Assembly: GCA_032622095.1 (NCBI GenBank)
Contig: CP136067.1
Coordinates: 197,368,052-197,432,051, forward strand
Direction: 5' to 3'
DNA: 64,000 bases
DNA from: Siphonodentalium dalli
Lineage: Eukaryota > Mollusca > Scaphopoda > Gadilida > Siphonodentaliidae
Part shown: positions 47,707 through 57,378 of the stretch, one piece after another
Layout of the letters: every line of letters starts with the position of its first letter
Position numbering within the stretch: the first letter of the stretch is position 1
Made by a program: the position numbers and the translations under genes
The notes under the pieces: generated by a model
What the model saw: the letters and a program-made list of their open reading frames with translations, nothing else
Database searches by the model: none
Told to the model about the DNA's origin: nothing

Positions 47707-48752
47707 CGAAGTCTCAACATATATAGTATAGACTAGCCGATGAGCCCGACGTTGTCCGGGCTATTCAAAAACCAAATTTCAAGTCGATAGCTCTACCCAG
47801 CCCGACGTTGTCCGGGCTATTCAAAAATCAAATTTCAAGTCGAAAGCTCCACCCGTTTTCGAGATCTGGTCTGCGCATGCGCGAAGCTGGCGTCGCACGT
47901 GCTCGGCGACCCGATAAGATTCGTATCCGGGGCAAGATACATTCACATACCAAATTTCAAGTCGATAGCTCCACCCGTTTCCGAGATCTCGTCTGCGCAT
48001 GCACGAAGCTGGCGTCGCACGGGCTCGGCGACCCGATAAGATTCGTATCCGGGGCAAGATACATTCACATAGCAAATTTCAAGTCGATAGCTCCACCCGT
48101 TACCGAGATCTCGTCTGCGCATGCGCGAAGCGGGCGCGCACGGGCTCGCCAATACGACAACGTCCACCGCCTGGTCAAACTACACACACATACCAAGTTT
48201 CGTCCCGATCGGACGAGAATCGTAGATTTGTATTAATGACAAACATACAGACAAACATACAAACATACAGACAAACAAACAGACAGAGGTCTTCAAAATA
48301 TATAATAGACTAGCCGATGAGTCCGACGTTGTCCGGGCTATTCAAAAACCAAATTTCAAGTCGATGAGCCCGACGTTGTCCGGGCTATTCAAAAACCAAA
48401 TTTCAAGTCGATAGCTCCACCCGTTTCCGAGATCTCGTCTGCGCATGCGCGAAGCTGGCGTCGCACGGGCTCGGGGACCCGATAAAATTCGCATCCGGGG
48501 CAAGATACATTCACATAGCAAATTTCAAGTCGATAGCTCCACCCGTTTCCGAGATCTCGTCTGCGCATGCGCGAAGCGGGCGCCGCACGGGCTCGCCAAT
48601 ACGACAACGTCCACCGCTTGGTCAAACTACACACACGTACCAAGTTTCTTCCCGATCGGTCGAGAATCGTAGATTTGTATTAATGACAAACATACAAACA
48701 TACAGACAAACATGCAAACATACAGACAAAGGTCTTCAAAATATATATGAGA

Positions 48753-48883
48753 TATCAACACAGTTTCTATTGTCTGTCACATGAGTTCATATCTCCCAGA
48801 AAGAGAGTCCATATATATGAGGTTGATATTGCGCATGATGGTTTGTCACAACCATCAAGTTGGTAAATGTATACGTTAGTCCG
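48753..48883. other. Spacer between Helitron array 2 and the 16-bp satellite
   Basis: Short unassigned sequence giving the A^T flank of the Helitron array. Confidence 0.3.
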
Positions 48884-49085
48884 ATGGTTCAGTAGTCCGA
48901 GGGTTCGATAGTCCGAGGATTCAGTAGTTCGAGGGTTCATTAGTCAGAGGGTTCGATAGTCCGAGGGCTCAGTAGTCCGAGGGTTCATTAGTCAGAGGGT
49001 TCGATGGTTCAGTAGTCCGAGGGTTCATTATTCAGAAGGTTCGATAGTCCGAGGGTTCAGTAGTCCGAGGATTCGATAGTCGGCT
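48884..49085 (-). repeat. 16-bp satellite, left block (inverted)
   Basis: About twelve units of TAGTCCGAGGGTTCAG and variants (GATAGTCCGAGG, TTAGTCAGAGGG). This is the reverse complement of the unit in the right block. Confidence 0.85.
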
Positions 49086-49495
49086 ATACACATATACATG
49101 TAGTCCCCAACGTGCAATCATTTGTGGTTGCCGATTAAAAGTCGCTACACTTTTCCAATTATGCTTGACAAGGGAGGCAAAATGATGTTCGACTATAGTA
49201 ATCTGTGAGATTCATCTTTGCTTCCTCATGCTGGACAAGAACGTTGGTGGCTTTTTGGAACCTGGTCACACATTGCGTTGCCAATTACCGTTGGAAAGCG
49301 ATATGTTATAAAAGTGTTTACATTCGTATATATATATATATATACACACGCACAAAGGTTCAATGATCACTGTGATCTGCATGTGATCTTTCTTATGTGA
49401 TACGTGCATTCTGTATTTGAGTTTTGTTATTCCGGCTGTTGAAAATGTTGACAAAAGTTGGGAGTGTGACACAAAATCCCGCTGCCCTTTCTATA
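49086..49495. other. Spacer between the inverted satellite blocks
   Basis: About 410 bp of unique-looking sequence with an AT dinucleotide run near 49330. No gene was seen. Confidence 0.35.
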
Positions 49496-50235
49496 TGACC
49501 CTCGGACTATCGAACCCTCGGACTATTGAACCATCGGACTATTGAACAATCGGACTATCAAACCATCGAACTATCGAACCCTCGGACTATCGAACCCTCG
49601 GACTATTGAACTCTCGGTCTGTGTCGCTTCAGACTAACACTGGGACTATCGAACCCTCGGACTATTGAACCATCGGACTATTGAACCATCGGACTATCGA
49701 ACCCTCGGACTATTGAACCATCGGACTATCCAATTCTCGGACTATCGAACCCTCGGAATATTGAACCCTTAGACTGTGTCGCTTTAGACTAACCCTGGGA
49801 CTATCGAACCCTTGGACTATTGAACCCTCGGACTATTGAACCCTCGAACTATCTAACCCTCGGACTTTTAAACCATCGGACTATCTAACCCTCGAACTAT
49901 CGAACCCTCGGACTATCGAACCCTCGGACTATTGAACTCTCGGTCTGTGTCGCTTCAGACTAACACTGGGACTATTGAACCCTTGGGCTATTGAACCCTC
50001 GGACTATTGAACCCTCGAATAATTGAACCCTAGGACTATTGAACCCTTGGACTATTGAACCCTTGGACTATTGAACCATCTGACTATTGAACCCTCGGAC
50101 TATTGAACCATCTGACTATTGAACCCTCGGACTATTGAACCATCGGACTATTGAACCCTCGGACTATTGAACCCTCGGACTACTGAACCCTCGCACTATT
50201 ATAAACTCTCGCACTATTGAACCATCTCGGACTAA
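49496..50235 (+). repeat. 16-bp satellite, right block
   Basis: About 45 units of CGGACTATTGAACCCT or CGGACTATCGAACCCT. A longer interruption, CTGTGTCGCTTCAGACTAAC plus ACTGGG, recurs at about 49618, 49776 and 49942, giving a higher-order repeat of roughly 160 bp. Confidence 0.88.
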
Positions 50236-50461
50236 CGCACTATCCCCCATCAAGTTTGCGTCCAAAAGCCAATAAAAAAGTAAACTAAGCCCAAAAGAGG
50301 TGACAACAAGTTGCAACATCTTTGCTGACACCAAAGCTTGTTGATGGGCTAGTTGGACGTTCAAATTTTAACCTTTTATGGTTCTCGACAGAATGAAGCC
50401 ATATCGCAATGAATTGTTTAGCAGAATACAATTGCGATTGAATATCCATCCTCTCAATGCC
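50236..50461. other. Sequence between satellite and MITE F
   Basis: Short unassigned region with no gene. Confidence 0.3.
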
Positions 50462-50882
50462 TTAGGCTACGTTCATACGCTGGCAAGTTTGCACGGTATG
50501 TTTTTGCGGTCATTTCGTCATAGAAAATCACATGGTGCCAGAATATGAACGGAACCGTGCACATAACATGCATCTCTATCAAAGCAAAATACATGAGAAG
50601 TAGAATTTATTTAATTCCACTTGTAAGAGTGCTATTGGAATTCGCCTTCAAATACCTGTATGATTTATTCTTGCGAGATAATCGCATGATATTTACAGGA
50701 AGATTCCGGTAGCATCGTTACTAGTGGAACTACAGAGATTTTACTTCACACGTAGTTAGCTGTGGTACAGATGCACTTTATGTGCTTGTTTCCGTTCATA
50801 TTATGGCACCATATCGTTTTCTACGACAAAATGCCTGCAATCCATACCGTGCAAACTTGCCAGTATATGAACGTACCCTTAA
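50462..50882. mobile_element. PIF/Harbinger-like MITE family F, complete
   Basis: Inverted repeats of about 105 bp: GGCTACGTTCATACGCTGGC with AAGTTTGCACGGTATG on the left, and the inverted counterpart ending CATACCGTGCAAACTTGCC then GAACGTACCC on the right. TTA lies immediately outside both ends, the 3-bp target expected for PIF/Harbinger. It is non-coding. Confidence 0.68.
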
Positions 50883-51226
50883 AGACATATTATGGACTTG
50901 TACGGGTGTGTGAAAGTTAGTCTGCAGGCGCTATGCCAACTGGGGGAATGCAGCATTCTACTGACATCGTCGAAAATCTCAAAGAAATCACCATACCACT
51001 CTGTAGAAACTTCGTCTGAACTATGCGCAATTGTAAATATTTACAACTCTATTCGGGACACAACTATCGGCGATAAACCAACGCAAATGATTTCGCCGTC
51101 GAAAGTCATTGCATTTAATTAATATCTAAGAATGTGTTGTAAATTTGGATTAATATTCGTAAAAATATATACTTTGAGCAAGTTTATTCTCAATTTCTAT
51201 TTGATGACCATATCGGAGTGTTTCAC
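50883..51226. other. Intron sequence, nothing recognised
   Basis: A 76-codon ORF is present but has no recognisable motif. The stretch AAATGATTTCGCCGTC... resembles, inverted, sequence near 39430-39480, so it may be part of a repeat. Confidence 0.3.
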
Positions 51227-51809
51227 ATAAGGATTAACTGTCATGTGGACTGTTTTATGGAGATGTAACCGTGAGGTAAGTGGTCATAACTTGTGTAAAA
51301 CCCGAAGGTTTTACATACAAGTTATGACTACTTACCTCACGGTTACATCTCCATAAAACAGTCCACATGACAGTTAATCCTTATATTTATATACATTTGT
51401 CGAAAAAGCCACTTTTGTAAATTTATTTAAATGGAAAAGTGTATCGTGACAAAATCAGCCCAAAATATCTCATAGCACCCTTGGCAAAAGTTAACAGGAA
51501 CAACGATTCTCTTTAGTAGAAGTTGTAGTAGCGCCCAGGATGGTCGAAAAGATCGAGAGATCTTCTCCTTCACCCTTCGATTCTCTTTATATTGAAACCT
51601 GATGATTTATTAAGTCAATCCTGCGCGAGTTCAAATGCGCCCAAAATATTACGCGTTCTTCTTTCCGAAATTGATGACGCGTCGATGTAATTATGGGGCT
51701 GCAGTTATGACCTCTTGCGCGTTCACCGAGAAATAATTGCAACTAGTCACGTGGGCGCCGACCAATCGGAATGCTGGACTTAGTGATAATCACACTTAGT
51801 ATGTAAATA
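51227..51809 (-). mobile_element. Terminal-hairpin element family C, copy 3
   Basis: Reverse-orientation copy: the hairpin is at 51227-51385, and the 5' end is at TACTAAGTGTGATTATCACT (complement, near 51775-51805). It carries an extra 74-bp insertion (51516-51589 region) flanked by a 12-bp duplication, CGATTCTCTTTA. It ends only 44 nt from Ras-like exon 1. Confidence 0.78.
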
Positions 51810-51853
51810 TATAACTTTAAGTTGTCAAAAATTGATATATTTTAAATACTCAC

Positions 51854-51971
51854 TTGTCTTTCCAACTCCAGGAGCCCCGATTACAAGAAGCTTCACTTCC
51901 TCTTTGTGTGTGCTGAATTCTCCATCCGATTTCAACCGTTCTCGACCGGACTTTCCCGATCCGCACCACAT
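51854..51971 (-). CDS. Ras-like GTPase exon 1 (start codon and P-loop)
   Basis: Exon 1 starts at an ATG (51971-51969) that has an in-frame TGA about 50 nt upstream, so this Met is the likely start. It encodes 39 residues plus one base. A short basic/acidic N-terminal extension (MWCGSGKSGRERLK) leads into EEVKLLVIGAPGVGKT, a clear beta1 strand and P-loop (GxxxxGKT). The exon ends at A|GTGAGT, inside the codon after GKT, so the next residue is completed by exon 2 as threonine. A longer minus-strand ORF overlaps in another frame but has no Ras similarity and is ignored. The intron begins only 44 nt before hairpin element C3. Upstream sequence to about 52600 would be 5' UTR or promoter; no TATA box was recognised. 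Confidence 0.75.
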
Positions 51972-52099
51972 GGCCCGAAAATGGCGCCGGGAACTCCCGC
52001 GACCCTTCTGGACACGGCGTATAATTCACAAATCGCGCACACGGGTCGCTGATTCTCACATTGGATATTTCGAATGAGGGAACATCGTTCAGGAGGTGG

Positions 52100-52671
52100 T
52101 CGAATTGGCATAACGCATCAGAAAGATTCTCTATCAAATGCAGAAGTTTATGTGTTATTTGGCAGCAGAATTGTTTACTCCTCTACTGTGTGAAAACAGA
52201 CATCCTTCGAGAGAGTTTGTAGTATAGCAAGGTACGACTTGTTACAGCCGGAGGATTTACGAGAATTCTGTCGAATTACGATTAATTAGCTAATGCTTGT
52301 TGCAGCCAGTGATACCACCACAGACAACGGACACATAATCTACAAACCGTTCTTGTGAAAACCCGTTATTTCGCACGACTGTGGAGTGGCGTGGACCGAG
52401 GAGAGAGACACTTGAGTCTGTTAAACTTCGTGGGGGATTTGTACACTAAATGTGAAACATTATCATTATTACAAAATTGATTGCAGCGTTTCCTGGAGTT
52501 AATCAACAGATATTATCATTAGTCGCGTTTGCTTGTTGAGTGATGACAATTTAATTCGCTATCTATCTCTATCGCTGTTTAGATAGGAGAAAAGTAACAA
52601 GCATCGTTACTTACAGGGAAACTCGATTCGGCTATCTCTTATAGTCCTATACTTTTTATGTAAAGGTTCCC
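52100..52671. other. 5' UTR or promoter region of the Ras-like gene
   Basis: Region upstream of exon 1. No TATA box, CpG-rich core or other promoter element could be named with confidence. The role is inferred from position only. Confidence 0.3.
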
Positions 52672-53122
52672 ATACCATCAAGAAACAACAACAACAACAA
52701 CAACATTTCTTCAAATTACGCTTTAGTTATCAGAATCGATGTATTGCAAAAAAATAATGCTAACCACAGTAAATTGTCAACTGTGGTATCAAATTTCCCA
52801 AAACTTTTTATTTATCAACATTTTGTTTAAAAAAATATTGGCTGTATTATCACTAAAGTATCACGAAATTTGACCGTATTATCACTTGATTTTAGAGTTA
52901 TCCATCTTCATCCGCAATTTTGTCCGAGACCCTACGTTTGACCACGTGTTACTGGGCCACATATTATTACACATCTCGAGAAATAACATACTTCAAAAAT
53001 CGATATCTGACCACTCTGAGCTCTGATGGGTGGGTTCCTCGACTCGAATCAAATATGTTTTTACTCCCGAAGCCAAATAAATAGTAATTTAGGAGCGTCT
53101 GATCGGATTGAGTACCTTTAAA
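52672..53122 (+). mobile_element. MITE family A, copy 6
   Basis: It has the GGTTCCCATACCATCAAGAA start with an extended AAC run and ends TCTGATCGGATTGAGTACCT then TTAA. The 5' end has lost part of the TIR. Confidence 0.72.
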
Positions 53123-53298
53123 CGGACTTGGCCCTTTCGAGCTTCCAATTTTGTCTACATAATTTGGAAGTAGGTATATAATAAGATAGGTTGAAAAATA
53201 AACGAAATATTGATATACCGACTGCATGTGCTTTGAAAAATATTTGTCATGGTTACAGCCATTTTCCAGCTGTTTTCAATTTATTCGCACATAAGTGT

Positions 53299-53695
53299 AA
53301 CAAACGCTTTTTATTTCTACAATATCAGGAATAGTCAAACACCGAACGCTCTTTATTTCTACAATATCAGGAATAGTCAAACACCAAACGCTCTTTATTT
53401 CTACAATATCAGGAATAGTCAAACACCGAACGCTCTTTATTTCTAAAATATCAGGAATAGTCAAACACCGAACGCTCTTTATTTCTACAATATCGGGAAT
53501 AGTCAAACACCAAACGCTCTTTATTTCTACAATATCAGGAATAGTCAAACACCGAACGCTCTTTATTTCTACAATATCAGGAATAGTCAAACACCGAACG
53601 CTCTTTATTTCTACAATATCGGGAATAGTCAAACACCGAACGCTCTTTATTTCTACAATATCGGGAATAGTCAAACACCGAACGCTCTTTTCTAT
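53299..53695 (+). repeat. 42-bp tandem repeat, about nine copies
   Basis: The unit starts AACGCTCTTTATTTCTACAA and continues to AGTCAAACACCG. Because 42 is a multiple of 3, a 14-residue repeat stays open on both strands (NALYFYNIRNSQTP forward, SVRCLTIPDIVEIK reverse). There is no independent sign of coding. Confidence 0.92.
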
Positions 53696-53920
53696 TCCAC
53701 GCCGAGCACATGTTTGTTGTTCAAACACCGTGTTCAAAGTTTACTTTTTTGTGACTTCATTGCGTCTTTCTTGGACATATAATGCCCGTAAAGGGTAATC
53801 CAAATACTGATCGACCTATTTCGATACCGGGAATATTCAAAAGCGAATATTATTTGGTATATTTTGGAGCGCAAACCGCCATGTGGCTTTTAGCTAGTCA
53901 AATTCTTCAAGCTTCTGAAT

Positions 53921-54176
53921 AAAGATGCATAATCCGAACTAACGCTCCCAAATCACTATTTCGTTGGTTTCCGGTGTAAAAAATAAATGATTCGAGTCGA
54001 GAAACCCACCCATCAAATTTCAGAGTGATCAGATATCGATTTTTGAAATTTATTATTTTTAACCACCGTACTTTTTGGCGGCCTGACAAACCGGCCAAAT
54101 TTTGTTGAACAAAATGTTGATCAATAAGAGGTTTTGGACAATGTTATACTCTTACAGTTGATTGTGGTTAGCATTA
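53921..54176 (-). mobile_element. MITE family A, copy 7, interrupted by the gypsy element
   Basis: It begins near AAAGATGCATAATCCGAACT and follows the family consensus up to GTGGTTAGCATTAT, where the LTR starts. The missing half should lie beyond the right LTR, outside the window. Confidence 0.68.
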
Positions 54177-55240
54177 TGTGACGGTGTAATTTAGCCCTAG
54201 TTTATATACAACTAATACAAGTTAATACTGACAACTAGCAGCTAACATATTCATCCATATCACCGGTATTTACGACATCCCGTTTACCCTCTCAACTTTG
54301 CTGTATTCGATCCGTCCCTGTCTTATCACTGTCACTTCAGCCCAATGCTAAACGCTCTAGTACCGCCACTTCAAATAATACAGGTAAGCTCGCAGCTGAT
54401 TGGATGACACATGGTCGCGCGTAAAGTTGTCAAAGGTTAAACAGTTTCGCGGGGTTTCAGATTAGTTGGTCAGAAAGTAAAGTTGTCTTCGGAAAGTTAT
54501 TGTCTTAAAGTCTTAGTTTATTTTGTCGTCAAGATGTCGTCAAGTTGTTTAGACTATCGTTGTATACAGATCCTGACATAGTGGCCTATGTCTCATTGAA
54601 CTGGTATGTTCACAGTTTCTATATTTTATCGTTATAACATGTTTTTATTAATACTTTTGTCTTCAAGTAAATCACCATAGAGTTTGTCCATTTTGACATA
54701 ATGTATATTTCCTATTTTAATTATATTTTAATGTGATTACTTTTGTGAGGTTATCTCCCGATAACCTGAGATGCCAGTTTGTAGATATCTCAATTAGATA
54801 GATTGGATATCTGGCATCTCTTGTATTTTCAGGAACTCCTCAAGTTCCTTTAACATATATTTGTGTATGCACATATGCGTGCTTATCATGCAAATGGTAA
54901 TATATTTGCATTTGGTTGCAGGGCCTATGATATAATATTCTATGCCTATAGTGATGTATGATAACACTCTCTGTGTTATGTGAACATACTATGCCAGTCT
55001 GTGGATGATGTTTGATTGTATGTATTGGTGGTGATGATGATGATAATCAAGATGTGTTATTAAGATGAATAAATGCTATTGAAGACTACAAAAGGTAATA
55101 TGAACTTTCCATAGACCCTGCCCACCAAGACTGAGAATTAATTGACGGAGCCCATACTGCCAAGGCTAACTTTATAAATTTAATGTCAAAGGCTCAAGGA
55201 CATTTAATAATATAAATGGACCCATAGTAACCCTATGACA
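54177..55240 (+). repeat. 5' LTR of Ty3/gypsy element
   Basis: 1064 bp, starting TGTGACGGTGTAATTTAGCC and ending CCCTATGACA (TG...CA). The boundary is set by the primer binding site that follows and by the repeat at 63376. It includes CAGGTAAGCTCG (about 54381-54392), a good splice-donor match. Confidence 0.92.
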
Positions 55241-55262
55241 TTTGGCGCTCACCGTGGTAATG
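55241..55262 (+). other. Primer binding site
   Basis: TTTGGCGCTCACCGTGG directly after the LTR resembles the TGGCGCCCACCGTGG-type tRNA binding sites of other Ty3/gypsy elements. The priming tRNA was not identified. Confidence 0.7.
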
Positions 55263-57378
55263 GCAGTGGCTTCCATAACTCTTGGAAATTCGAAGAAGTT
55301 GTGTTTCTTTAAGTGAAACTGGTAAACCAGCCCAAAGATAACTGTTGCTGGAAACTGGGAAATCCCAACCTGTCAACTGAGGACGCGCACGCAGTAACAA
55401 CAATGTGTCGCCCGTGTGATCTATTCGTTTAGTGGATTCAGTGATTGTTTGATCCAGTGCAGTGTGAAGGCAAACTATTGTGCTATTCAATTATCGCTTG
55501 ACCAAGTCGCGCATCGATGGAGTGATGACCTAGATTCGTAGACAAATACTACAGTGTGTAGAATCACAAACTGTGACGTGCTAAATTGTAAACAATTCAC
55601 ATTCAATTGGGATCTGATGTCAATTATTCTCAAAATGCCCATTGTTTATTTATATGCACACTTGTTTTGTTTATATGCACTTCTGTTCATTCTGATTTGA
55701 ACCATGCATCCTCAATAACTAAATTAGTTTATTTAGGGTTGTGAACTTGTGTATGCAACTTTGGTGATGTGACCCCGGTCATGCTGTCAAATGTGCCTGT
55801 ATAATCTCATAACTAACGTGTGTCGTGTATAAAGAGCGTTTTAGTTCTTATTCAAAGTATTGTCTGTTTTCTTCAACGCTCAATAAAGTGCTCTGTTTAG
55901 TAAACCCGACACATAAATAGAACTTCCGGTTTTGCGTTGTAAACATTGACACATGGCTTTTTGTTGACATCTCAACGTGAGCAAATCCGGACGATTTTGT
56001 CATTGTTTTTCATCAGTGCCAGTATTTTTGTAAGTGTAAGTTGTTTTCATGCAAACTATAGACTAGTTAATATACTGGTAATTTATTTTGAGGCTCATAG
56101 CATGTTCAAAATGTTGTATTTGATTGAGTATCCTAAATTGACAACAAAATTTGTCAGGCCACTTTGTCAAATTTCTCATGTGCCAGAATCACACTGCTGA
56201 TTAAGTGATATTTTTCCAAAGCCGGAATTGTTGGAAAATATTTGAAATTTTCCAAACATTCCGTGTTTTCTGGTTGTGTAAATTTAATCGCTTTCTGCGG
56301 ATGCATACTTAACTTAGTGCATCATTTGTGTTGGCATTTTGGATGCAAATAATTTTTGCATCATCACGGTAGTGTTTAAGCTGGCATTTGCGAAAATGGT
56401 AGTTTCAGCTTGTATTCCATCAGCGTTGTTGTTCGACATTCTTCATTCTGCTTCAGTGTTTTTGTGTTATGTTCAGTAGTCGCAGATAACATAAGACGGT
56501 AAGTTTAGTGTCGTCCAGTCAGTTGGCCAATAATATTGGTCACGGTATCTTGCCCATACATCGACTTGCCCCGACCTACATTCTGACTTGCCCACTTGTC
56601 GCTTGACATTTCAATCTTTTTGTCGTACAATACCGTGCGCTCGCATCATTTCATATCATAGCATGAATTAAATAATTCAAATTAATAATGGTATAAATTA
56701 ATTAACTAAGCTAATTATATTATTATGTCTACGTCAGATTAGTGAAATTAGGTAACTTCGCCCGTCTTGTAAAAATTTTTTCAGATTTTCCGAAGACGGT
56801 GGACGCAGTACATTGAAAATAGGACACTTAGAATTTTTTTCAGTTCGTTCGCATTTTAGTTCGGATATAGGTGATTAGTTTCGACTTTGAATTTTTTCAG
56901 CTCGTCGTCAGACATTATTGAAGTTAGGTGACTTGTCCCGACTTAGATTTTTTTCAGCTGTTTTTGCATTGAAATTAGGTGACATGGTTGTACTTTGAAA
57001 TTTGTTTTTGTAGACGGTAGCCGATTTACATCGACATTAGGTGACTTCATCGGACTTAGAAATTTTTTCAGATATTTCTGCGTTATCGTACATAGAGATT
57101 TATTTCTTCTTTTTATGGTAAAGCCGTAATTTATTTACAGTGAACTTAGGACTTGAATATTTTTTTCAGATTTCAATTAGCAATTGCATGGACTTGAATA
57201 TTTTTTTCACAGGTTACGATAGTCAATAGTTATTAGATAGCTGATCTTGAAATATTTTTCAGATATTTTTCTAAATAAATTATTGGTTAATACATTACTT
57301 TAACCACAACTTGCTGATTGATTTGAATAATTGTGTTTATTTGTATTATTATTTCCATATTGTTCATTAAATTGAATC
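55263..57378 (+). other. Long untranslated leader of gypsy element
   Basis: 2.1 kb without a credible ORF. From about 56745 to 57265 it is a degenerate tandem repeat of about 57 nt. Each unit carries a T-run followed by CAG (ends at 56784, 56843, 56900, 56957, 57071, 57140, 57169, 57212 and 57262; TAG at 57013) and often TTAGGTGACTT upstream. A capsid-coding ORF was looked for here and not found. Confidence 0.75.

Larger units (their letters stand above)
42947..48752 (-). mobile_element. Helitron tandem array 2 (six units of several families)
   Basis: Units on the minus strand are 48752-48310, 48309-47733, 47732-45155, 45154-44531, 44530-43962 and 43961-42947. Each begins TC and ends CTAG, usually with a hairpin placed 11 nt before the end (GCCCGGACAACGTCGGGC in four units; different hairpins in the 42947 and 45155 units). 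The outer flanks are A (plus-strand T at 48753) and T (plus-strand A at 42946), as Helitrons require. Four units share a 122-bp core repeat in 1-4 copies, ending near CTGCGCATGCGCGAAG, and a CATACAGACAAA-type tail. ORFs through the core repeat are open on both strands but change frame each copy, so they are not genes. No Rep/helicase was found. Confidence 0.8.
3207..51971 (-). other. Divergent Ras-like small GTPase gene (gene span, four exons, incomplete)
   Basis: Four exons on the minus strand were assembled by hand from splice sites and Ras motifs. They are 51854-51971, 14725-14796, 5500-5585 and 3207-3369. Phases agree at every join: 1 to 1, 1 to 1, 0 to 0, with exon 4 ending in phase 1. 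Introns are GT-AG (GTGAGT, GTGAGC, GTAAGC and GTAAGT donors). The predicted product so far has about 147 residues and would act as a guanine-nucleotide-binding switch if functional. The order is as in Ras: P-loop, switch I region, the DAETCYLSILD strand before switch II, the LDGIILIYSV strand, and LVG before NKxD. The NKxD and SAK exon(s) were not found between 1 and 3200 and probably lie beyond the left edge. The nearest relatives may be the RERG/RASL group, which is a guess. Introns are filled with transposons. Confidence 0.72.

Noticed and set aside
43962-48672. Repeated ORFs of the MREAGVARARRPDKIRI type and their antisense mates
   Set aside because: They come from the 122-bp Helitron core repeat, open on both strands, and the frame changes with each repeat.
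48884-50235. Regular short repeats as a CRISPR array
   Set aside because: Units are contiguous with no unique spacers, in an animal genome.
51516-51589. Possible tRNA-derived insert
   Set aside because: Only a weak B-box-like TTCGATTC; no cloverleaf or A box could be shown.
51850-52137. 95-codon minus-strand ORF across Ras-like exon 1
   Set aside because: It is in a different frame from the P-loop; the P-loop frame has a start, an upstream stop and a good donor.
55946-56200. 84-codon ORF in the gypsy leader as a gag candidate
   Set aside because: Hydrophobic, not gag-like, and separated from the pol frame by many stops.
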